Program-made: the position numbers and the translations under genes
Source of the DNA: Ornithodoros turicata
Lineage: Eukaryota > Arthropoda > Arachnida > Ixodida > Argasidae
NCBI RefSeq assembly: GCF_037126465.1
Contig: NC_088201.1
Location: forward strand, 128,030,665-128,094,664
Reading direction: 5' to 3'
Length of the DNA: 64,000 nt
Notes under the pieces: model-generated
What the model was told of the DNA's origin: nothing
What the model saw: only the letters and a program-made list of their open reading frames with translations
Databases searched by the model: none
Part shown: piece after piece, positions 56,301 to 64,000 of the stretch
How the letters are laid out: each line of letters begins with the position of its first letter
Numbering within the stretch: position 1 is the stretch's first letter

Positions 56301-59300
56301 ACCAGGGGGCGGACCGCGTTATCAAAGGGCCCCTCTCCGGTATATGAGGGACCGGCTCCCATTTTCCTCCCTCCACCGCTTACGCGGGTTTAAGAAAAGA
56401 TCTTCCCGGAACAGCACCGCAACCGATACTGTCTCGACGACCGTTTTATGGACCGCGCATTCAAAGACACGGCCCACCAGGGGGCTGACCGCGTTATAAA
56501 AGGGCCCCTCTCCGGTATATGAGGGACCGTTCCCATTTTGCTCCCTCCACCGCTTACGCGGATTTAAAGGGATTTAAGGAAAGATCTTCCTGGAACAGCA
56601 CCGCAAGCGATACTGCCCCGACGACCATTTTATGTGCCGCGCATTCAAAGACACGGCCCTCCCCGGGGGCGAACCGCGTTATCAAAGGGCCCCTCTCCGG
56701 TATATGAGGGACCGGCTTCCATTTTCCTCCCTCCAGCGCTTACGCGGATTTAAAGGTATTTGAGAAAAGATCTTCCCGGAACAGCACTGTAACCGATACT
56801 GCCCCGACGACCGTTTTATCGGCCGCGCATTCAAAGACACGGCCCACCAGGGGGCGGACCGCGTTATCAAAGGGCCCCTCTCCGGTATATGAGGGACCGG
56901 CTCCCATTTTCCTCCCTCCACCCGTTACGCGGGTTTAAGAAAAGATCTTCCCGGAACAGCACCGCAACCGATACTGTCTCGACGACCGTTTTATGGACCG
57001 CGCATTCAAAGACACGGCCCACCAGGGGGCTGACCGCGTTATAAAAGGGCCCCTCTCCGGTATATGAGGGACCGTTCCCATTTTGCTCCCTCCACCGCTT
57101 ACGCGTATTTAAAGGGATTTAAGGAAAGATCTTCCCGGAACAGCACCGCAAGCGATACTGCCCCGACGACCATTTTATGTGCCGCGCATTCAAAGACACG
57201 GCCCCCCGGGGGCGAACCGCGTTATCAAAGGGCCCCTCTCCGGTATATGAGGGACCGGCTTCCATTTTACTCCCTCCACCGCTTACGCGGGTTTAAAGGG
57301 ATTTAAGAAAAGATCTTCCCGGAACAGCACTGCAACCAATACTGCCTCGACGACCGTTTTATGGACCGCGCATTGAAAGACACGGCCCACCAGGGGGCTG
57401 ACTGCGTTATGAAAGGGCCCCTCTCCGGTATATGAGGGACCGTTTCCATTTTCCTCCCTCCACCGCTTACGCGGATTTAAAGGGATTTAAGGAAAGATCT
57501 TCCTGGAACAGCACCGCAAGCGATACTGCCCCGACGACCATTTTATGTGCCGCGCATTCAAAGACACGGCCCCCCCAGGGGCGAACCGCGTTATCAAAGG
57601 GCCCCTCTCCGGTATATGAGGGACCGGCTTCCATTTTACTCCCTCCACCGCTTACGCGGATTTGAAGGTATTTGAGAAAAGATCTTCCCGGAACAGCACT
57701 GCAACCGATACTGCCCCGACGACCGTTTTATTGGCCGCGCATGCAAAGACACAGCCCACCAGGGGGCGGACCGCGTTATCAAAGGGCCCCTCTCCGGTAT
57801 ATGAGGGACCGGCACCCATTTTCCTCCCTCCACCGCTTATGCGGGTTTAAAGGGATTTAAGAAAAGATCTTCCAGAAACAGCACCGCAACCGATACTGCC
57901 TCGACGACCATTTTATGCACCGCGTATTCAAAGACACGTCCCACCAGGGGGCTGACCGCGTTATCAAAGGGCCCCTCTCCGTATATGAGGGACCGGCTCC
58001 CATTTTTCTACCTACACCGCTTACGCGGATTTGAAGGGATTTAAGGAAAGATTTTCCCGGAACAGCACCGCAAGCGATACTGCCCCGACGACCATTTTAT
58101 GTGCTGCACATTCAAAGACACGGCCCCCCCGGGGCGAACCGCGTTATCAAAGGGTCCCTCTCTGGTATATGAGGGACCGGCTTCCGTTTTCCTCCCTCCA
58201 CCGCTTACGCGGATTTAAAGGTATTTGAGAAAAGATCTTCCTGGAACAGCACTGCAACCGATACTGCCCCGACGACCGTTTTATCGGCCATGCATTGAAA
58301 GACACGGCCCACCAGGGGGCGGACCGCGTTATCAAAGGGCCCCTCTCCGGTACATGAGGGACCGGCTCCCATTTTCCTCCCTTCACCGCTTACACGGGTC
58401 TAAAGGGATTTAAGAAAAGATCTTCCCGGAACAGCACCACAACCGATACTGGCTCGACGACCGTTTTATGGACCGCGCATTCAAAGACACGGCCCACCAG
58501 GGGGCTGACCGCGTTATGAAAGGGCCCCTCTCCGGTATATGAGGGACCGTTCCCATTTTCCTCCCTCGACCGCTTATGCGGATTTAAAGGGATTTAAGGA
58601 AAGATCTTCCCGGAACAGCACTGCAAGCGATACTGCCCCGACGACCATTTTATGTGCCGCGCATTCAAAGACACGGCCCCCCCGGGGGCGAACCGCGTTA
58701 TCAAAGGGCCCCTCTCCGGTATATGAGGGACCGGCTTCCATTTGACTCCCTCCACCGCTTACGCGGATTTAAAGGTATTTGAGAAAATATCTTCCCGGAA
58801 CAGCACCGCAACTGATACTGCCTCGACGACCATTTTATGGACCGCGCATTCAAAGACACGGCCCACCAGGGGGCTGACCGCGTTATAAAAGGGCCCCTCT
58901 CCGTATATGAGGGACCGGCTCCCATTTTTGTACCTCCACGGCTTACGCGGATTGAAGAAAATATCTTCCCGGAACAGCACCGCAACCGATACTGCCCCGA
59001 CTACCGTCTTATGGGCCGCGCATGCAGAGACACGGCCCACCAGGGGCCGGACCGCAATATCAAAGAGCCCCTCTCCGTATATGAGAGACCAGCTCCCATT
59101 TTCCTACCTCCACCGCTTACTCGGATTTAAAGGGATTTAAGAAAAGATCTTCCCGGAACAGCACCGCAACCGATACTGCCCCGACGACCGTCTTATGGGC
59201 CGCGCATTAAAAGACTCGGCCCACCAGGGGACGGACCGCGTTATCAAAGGGCCCCTCGCCGGTATATGAGGGGCCGGCTCCCATTTTCCTCCTTCCACCG

Positions 59301-59437
59301 CTTACGCGGGTTTAAAGGGATTTAAGAAAAGATCTTGACTCAGTAGGGCCAGGAGTTTTAGGCATTTGCCTAAAAGTGCCTAAACTGACCGTCTTCGTGC
59401 TCTTTTAGCCTTTGTGGGGGTTTCATGCCTAGACTAG

Positions 59438-59720
59438 TGTCAGGGGGGGCAGAGCAGTCGGCTCTGAGGCGATTCGATACAACAAGCAAACTTTAATTAC
59501 ATAGTGGTACAAAAGGACTGCGCATTCGCGCCAAAAGAGCAAATAAATTGGAGAGCACAAAAAAACGTGTCCGTTCCGCTCCACCTCCAAATCACGTGTT
59601 CCTCTCCTCAGGCTGCTGGGTCGTCGTCTCCCTTTCCGCTCGGTCGTCTCTCCTGCGCTTACACGGCCCCTATTCGAAATGTTGCGTCCTCGCAACTGAT
59701 GTCCGCGATGGAATCAGCTA
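59438..59720 (-). repeat. Possible LTR remnant next to the Gypsy pol
   Basis: On the minus strand this segment follows the end of the pol frame and ends in ...cctgaca, consistent with an LTR 3' terminus. Candidate purine tracts occur, but the 5' boundary and a second LTR copy cannot be seen in the window. Confidence 0.35.
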
Positions 59721-60627
59721 GCTATCGAGGTGGCCGCCGGTTGCGTGGTTGCCTTGCGACAGTTTCAGTGGGATGAGGTTGCTGTTCCGGCTCTTCTGTG
59801 TCGTTGTGAAGTAATGGCAACGTTGATTCGTGGAGAGAGTTTTCCGTGGGCGAAGTTCTGGAAGAAGTCGAAATGGCGTCCTCTTGTTGGCTTTGGTCGG
59901 CCTCTTCAAATAATTCAGTGAGGTTGAAGTCACGGTCCAAACTGTACGGCTCATGGTGTCGCTTAATTTGCATGGCTGTGGCGAGCTTGCGGTCCACTTT
60001 TCCATTTGGCAATTGTCGCTCAATGGTGTATGCGTTGTCAGCGATTTTCACGATAGTGAACGGACCCTAAAATAAAGTTCCCAGTTTGCCATTCCGAATG
60101 CCGTTGGAGAAGAGAACACAGTCTCCAACCTTGAACGTCGGTGGCTTATGCCGAGAATCAAAGTTTCTTTTTACAGTCTTGTAATATGCCGTAAGGTTGG
60201 CATGAGCATCATTGCGTGCTTCGTCAATGTCGTTGTCACGGTTACTTGAAGAGACATTTAGTTCGTTATCAATGTATTTGCGCGGATAATAGTTAAAAAG
60301 TAGTTCGAATGGTGACGTTCGCAGTCCAACGTGACGTGTGTCCTTGACTTGGAAAGTTGACTTCTTTAGGTATGCACTCCAGTTGTTGATGTCACCATCC
60401 ACATTTTTTTCGCAGCACTGTCAAAACTTTTCCATATGCCCTCTCAACTAGTCCGTTGGTTTCCGGTGCATATGGTATTGACGTGAGCCTTTCGATGTGT
60501 CTGTCGGCGAAATACTGTGTCGCTGCTGCGGATATCAACACCTTATCATTGTCAGCAATGACGGTTTTTGGCGTTCCATGTGTGTTGATCATGTCATCTT
60601 CAAAAAACATTAGCAGGTGTTCAGTAG

Positions 60628-60780
60628 CCCAGGCAGCACAATGTACTGAAAGTCGAGTGCAATAGGGGTGGACGGGTGGGTGAAAGGCCTTGAACACACT
60701 TGTGAAACTAAAGAAGATTGATAAGACACATACCGTCCACACCTATTGCACTCGACTTTCAGTACATTGTGCTGCTCGGG
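60628..60780. mobile_element. 153-bp MITE, copy 1, within the integrase
   Basis: The ends are inverted (cccaggcagcacaatgtact and its near-mirror at 60760-60780). The arms continue through ctgaaagtcgagtgcaatag and ggggtggacgg, giving terminal repeats of about 48 bp. The pol frame resumes on both sides. Confidence 0.7.
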
Positions 60781-61170
60781 AGATTTACTTGGCACTGCCC
60801 GTGTCACTATGAAACGTGTCGTTAGGTGCACAGCAGTGATGACATACTTGTTAGCGTCGTCAGAGTTTATCGGGCCAACATGGTCGATGGCGATGCACTC
60901 AAAAGGTGTCGTGGGTACTTCTCTTGGCTGGAGAATACGCGTTTGTGTCCCTGTCATGTGGTTGTACTCCTGGCACTTCACACATGCTTTGACGTATGCG
61001 TGAGTGTCTTTTGACATAGTATTCCAATAGTACCTTTTTTGTATTTTCGACAATGTTCGTGTGGCATCACTGTGACCATCGTTGTTGCGATAACACTGGA
61101 GTGCAGCTTGCTTATGCGATTGGGGTACCACAACACGGAGGCCACAAGTCTCGTTGTTTCGTTGAGCGTA

Positions 61171-61323
61171 CCCAAGCAGCAAAATGCACTGAAAGTCGAG
61201 CGCAATTGGGGTGGACGGTATATGTCCTATCAATGTTCTTCACTTTCACGGGTGTGTCTAAGGCATTCCACGTATCCGTCCACCCCTATTGCACCCGACT
61301 TTCAGTACAGTGTGCTGCTTGGG
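61171..61323. mobile_element. 153-bp MITE, copy 2, between RNase H and integrase
   Basis: It has the same length and terminal sequence as copy 1 (cccaagcagc ... gctgcttggg) with a partly different centre. No clear target duplication is visible at either copy. Confidence 0.7.
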
Positions 61324-62070
61324 ATGACTGTGCCGTTTACGAGTTGGCAAGTGTCGATTGTTTGGGATGGACCATCACCAGTTTCAAGGTCGGCAATGAT
61401 ATGCTCGAGCTCTGGATCCTGTCGCTGTGCTTCGTTTATCCGGGAGTCATCCGCACGAAGGACCAGGATTGCTTGCACTTCTTCCGGAATCCGTGACAAG
61501 ATGTCGGCTACCATGTTTTGTCTGCTAGGTGTGTGGCGAATTGTGAATCTGTATTCCATTAGATCAAGCACGAGTCGTGCATACCGTCGGTGCGGCATCC
61601 GTTTAGTCATCAGATGGGTGACTGGCCAATTGTCGGTGAATACGTCGAAATGTGGGAGACCTTGCAGATATCGGTGAAACTTATCGGTTATTGCCCAATG
61701 CAAGGCGAATGCTTCCAGGTCTGTCGAGTGTTTGTTCTGATCAGAGGCAGGGACCTTCTTGCTGGCGTATTCGATGATTTTGGTGTCCCTCCCGTTTCGT
61801 TGCACCAGTACTGCTCCGAATGCCTTTTGTGACGCATCCACATAGACTTCAGTTGGCAAGTCAGCACTGAACGTCGTTAGCACGGGCGCGTGCGTTAAAC
61901 ACTGTTACAACTGCTCCATTGCCGTTTCACAGTTGCTTGTCCAGATGAACTGAGTGTCTTTCTTTGTTAAGTCAGTCAACGGTCGTGCAATATTTGAGAA
62001 GTCCTTAATGTACTTTCTGTAGTAAGATGTCACTCCGAGGAATGATCGCGCTTCCCCAGGCGAAAAAATG

Positions 62071-62700
62071 AACTGGGAAGTCAACTGGTACCAGTTTGTT
62101 CCCGGTTGCCTCCAACTGGTCATGAACTGGAACCAAGTGGGATCAAACCGGCGGCAACTGTAAACTAAAGTGCTACCAGTTCAAGCTGGGCTGGGTGCAA
62201 CTGGAAAGTGAAGTGGTACCAGTTCAAGCTGGGCTGGTGGGAACTGGACATGAGTTGGTACCAGTTCAAACTGGGCTGGTGGCAACTGACCATGAGCTGG
62301 TACCACCTCAAGCTGGGCAGGTGGCAACTGGAAAGTGAACTGGTACCAGTTCAAGCTGGGCTGGTGGCAACTGGGCATGAACTGGTACCAGTTCAAACTG
62401 GGCTGGTGGCAACTGGACATGAGCTGGTACCAGTTCAAGCTGGGCAGGTGGCAACGAGAAAGTGAAGTGGTACCAGTTCAAGCTGGGCTGGTGGCAACTG
62501 GACATGAACTGGTACCAGCTCAAACTGGGCTGGTGGCAACTGGACATGAAGTGGTACCACTTCAAGCTGGGGTGGTGGCAACTGGACATGAACTGGTACC
62601 AGTTCAAGGTGGGGGTGGCAACTGGAAAGTGAAGTAGTGCAAGTTCAAGGTGGGGGTGGCAACTGGAAAGTGAAGTGGTGCCAGTTCAAGCTGGACTAGC
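62071..62700. repeat. 42-bp minisatellite
   Basis: The unit is like tggtaccagttcaagctggg followed by ctggtggcaactggacatga and has a period of 42 bp (for example 62341 to 62383). There are about 14 degenerate copies. As 42 is 14 codons, long frames exist on both strands with a WYQFKLGWWQL-like unit. I do not read them as proteins. Confidence 0.85.
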
Positions 62701-63107
62701 TGACATGTTTGGGGGAAGTTTTGGTTTGGGTTTCGGGATAGGTTTGTAGTAACAGAAGATTACGAAACAAAGGTATGGGGGCGGTCGGAAAGCAACTTTA
62801 TAGTAAAAAAATCATATTTTTATTTTCGGAAAAGGTACGCTAATGCTAACAAAACCTAATTTGGAATTATTATATTTGCATATTTTGCGCGTTCCTGCTC
62901 CCCTGATGAATGACGCGTTTGAACGAGGTGTAACGGTCGCTTGCAGCTTCCAGATGCAGCGTTCGCACTTGTCGGCTGTGTTTTGACTTTTCGCGTTCGT
63001 CTCAGCATGCCCCAAGTTACATTTTTGCTCTTAATGTTATTAGCGTGACATGCGACAATATAAATTACAGTGAGCGTCATCGGCTTCAGTACTACCAGAC
63101 AGGTGTC
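62701..63107. other. No supported gene
   Basis: This is unique-looking sequence with a minus-strand frame of 67-74 codons (62812-63080) and no recognisable motif. Confidence 0.45.
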
Positions 63108-63370
63108 ATGCGATTGCGGCTCTGCTGCAGCTGCGAAGACCGCTTCATCGTGAGTACTATGCTCAAGTGTTTTTCCTTCCTATGAACAAAGTAGAAATAT
63201 CAATAATGGTGCCGTTCTGTTGCACGTAAGGTTTGTCTCCTCAGTGTGTTCCACGAGAACATATAGACGCGTTCCTTTCACGACTAACACCCGGTTTATG
63301 CGTACGTTGTGAAACGTGTCTCTTGGTTTCTCGTTCTTTTAATCGTCACGTGCCGCTAGTCTGCGCGTTC
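63108..63370 (+). other. Possible two-exon zinc-finger-like fragment
   Basis: An ATG at 63108 opens a 42-nt exon with four Cys (LCCSCED) ending at a gtgagt donor (63150). A tttgtctcctcag acceptor ends at 63244. The next segment continues in frame with CVRCETCLLVSRSFNRHVPLVC, which has C-x2-C and a later H and C in zinc-finger-like spacing. Downstream continuation is unclear. The call rests on splice phase and Cys spacing only. Confidence 0.3.
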
Positions 63371-63900
63371 CCGCTTTTGATGCACGTCATTCTCGTGTTT
63401 CAGATCCTTCACACGGAAAACACGGGTTGCTCTTGTACCCGCATAGCTCACCAGTGGGTGACGTGGGTCCGAAAAACATGTGAGTGCGTTGTGGAGTAGT
63501 TCTGCCTTTCGATTCATGTTTTGGTGATAATATTGTGCTTCACAGAACCACTGCGAAGCAATATGTCGGACTCCGCAAGCGCCTCCTGTAAGGGGGGATA
63601 CACAGGAAAGGTGAGTGTCTGCGACATATGTGTGCAGTGAACTAAATGAATTAGTAATGATACAGTCTCCTGCAGCTCTATACGTAGAAAACCAACTGAT
63701 GACGACTTCCACGGCTGCCCGGAATGCTTCCTGTTTTCCTCAACCGTTTCTGTAAAGTCAGTGAGAAACTGCATCGTGAAATACAAAATGTTTGTTTCAG
63801 AAGTGCACAATAAAATAATTCATGTTTATTTCAGTATCATGCATCTGTGGGTTTCATCATAGCGGCCCAAATTAGCTCCGGAGTGTCTCAGTTCCGCTTG
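63371..63900. other. No supported gene
   Basis: Overlapping minus-strand frames (63356-63810) lack a motif. A possible further exon could start near 63546 (gcttcacag), but I cannot support it. Confidence 0.35.
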
Positions 63901-63926
63901 GAGGAGAAACGTTGCTACTTCGGCTG

Positions 63927-64000
63927 CGACCAGTTGCAAGCTGGTATTTTGAACTGGGACTAGTTCAAGCTGGGACCAGCTGCAAACTGGTTTTGAACTG
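63927..64000. repeat. Diverged copies of the minisatellite word at the window edge
   Basis: The words ccagttgcaagctggt, ttgaactgggactagttcaag and gggaccagctgcaaactgg repeat the cagttcaagctgg core of the 62.07-62.70 kb minisatellite. The array continues beyond the window. Confidence 0.5.

Larger units (their letters stand above)
46389..59336. repeat. Satellite array, about 183-bp monomer, roughly 70 copies
   Basis: The monomer has fixed landmarks: gatcttcccggaacagcac, cgatactgcc, cgaccgttttat, gcgcattcaaagacacggcc, gcgttatcaaagggcccc and ggtatatgagggaccg. Successive gatcttcc positions give spacings of about 175-186 bp. A short class lacks about 10 bp around the ttaaagggat segment. Variants follow each other in repeated order, giving higher-order repeats. 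Monomers after about 57860 are more diverged, as expected at an array edge. Left of the gap only a partial monomer is present. All open frames inside are by-products of the period (183 is a multiple of three). Confidence 0.95.
59722..62123 (-). pseudogene. Ty3/Gypsy retrotransposon pol fragment
   Basis: Reading on the minus strand, the fragment begins with the end of reverse transcriptase and the connector (FLGVTSYYRKYIKDFS.IARPL, 62123-61905). RNase H follows (61883-61302; VYVDASQKAFGAVL, DLEAFAL, FTDN). Then come the zinc-binding and core parts of integrase (61233-60610; C-x2-C in CVKCQEY, IDHVGP) and the rest of the core (60742-60392; VIADND, NGLVERAYG). Two C-terminal frames complete it (60402-60067 and 60051-59722). 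Frame breaks lie between these, two of them at 153-bp insertions. The RT is missing upstream of about 62070, where a minisatellite starts. No gag, protease or 5' LTR is seen. Confidence 0.8.

Noticed and set aside
46600..59130. Dozens of 60-103-codon open frames on both strands of the satellite
   Set aside because: They repeat with the 183-bp monomer and start and end at the same repeat positions. The monomer length (61 codons) explains them.
46389..59336. CRISPR-like array
   Set aside because: There are no unique spacers. The whole monomer is repeated, the unit is far too long, and the DNA is eukaryotic.
61039..61677. 212-codon plus-strand frame over the RNase H and integrase region
   Set aside because: The minus strand carries clear RNase H and integrase motifs. 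The plus frame is a shadow crossing a MITE.
62181..62637. WYQFKLGWWQL-type repeat protein
   Set aside because: The frame exists on both strands only because the period (42 bp) is a multiple of three. There is no start context, and it is broken at both ends.

Overview
The window is eukaryotic genomic DNA, almost certainly from an arthropod and probably a tick or related chelicerate. It has spliced THAP-domain exons, a tRNA-derived SINE with a target-site duplication, LTR retrotransposons, miniature inverted-repeat elements, a long satellite array and a 100-N assembly gap. The tick suggestion is inference from the repeat types. I see no intact ordinary host gene. Nearly everything recognisable is mobile or repetitive.

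Region by region. 1-3.2 kb has no recognisable gene. 3.6-4.2 kb is a two-exon THAP fragment with a stop. 4.7-7.5 kb is a rearranged LTR-retrotransposon cluster. 8.4-11.8 kb holds three fold-back elements, one of them built from two head-to-head tRNA-like arms. 12-16.2 kb is mostly featureless. About 16.24-45.37 kb is a three-level nest of DNA transposons. 45.68-45.96 kb is a SINE. 46.39-59.34 kb is a tandem satellite of about 183 bp with higher-order structure. 59.4-62.1 kb is a degraded minus-strand Ty3/Gypsy pol gene carrying two copies of one 153-bp element. 62.07-62.70 kb is a 42-bp minisatellite. The last 1.3 kb has little beyond a possible two-exon zinc-finger fragment.

The nest is the main result. 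The outermost layer is an ISL2EU-like transposon with a THAP plus DDE transposase on the plus strand and a SWIM/YqaJ nuclease gene on the minus strand. Its left terminal repeat is split at CATATT by a 24.36-kb Polinton/Maverick-class element (16303-40663) that has an exact 6-bp target duplication. That outer Polinton has inverted arms of about 4.8-5.0 kb, carries no core virus-like gene in its own sequence, and keeps only about 1.8 kb of unique centre with three small ORFs. Inside it, at AAAGTG, sits a second Polinton (21119-33872, 12.75 kb), again with an exact 6-bp duplication. The inner one carries the usual set: packaging ATPase, retroviral-type integrase, minor capsid proteins, major capsid protein, adenovirus-type protease and protein-primed DNA polymerase B, plus a secreted cysteine-rich cargo protein. 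Its integrase, minor capsid, major capsid and polymerase frames are broken, so this copy looks defective as assembled.

The Polinton genes would work together as a self-synthesising, virus-like transposon: polymerase B copies the DNA, the integrase inserts it with 6-bp duplications, and the ATPase, protease and capsid proteins would package it. The terminal repeats of both Polintons are packed with CTGATTGG (CCAAT-box) motifs, GC boxes and octamer-like sites. A tandem array of TATA-bearing cassettes lies in front of the inner polymerase gene. Both suggest unusual repeat-based transcriptional control.
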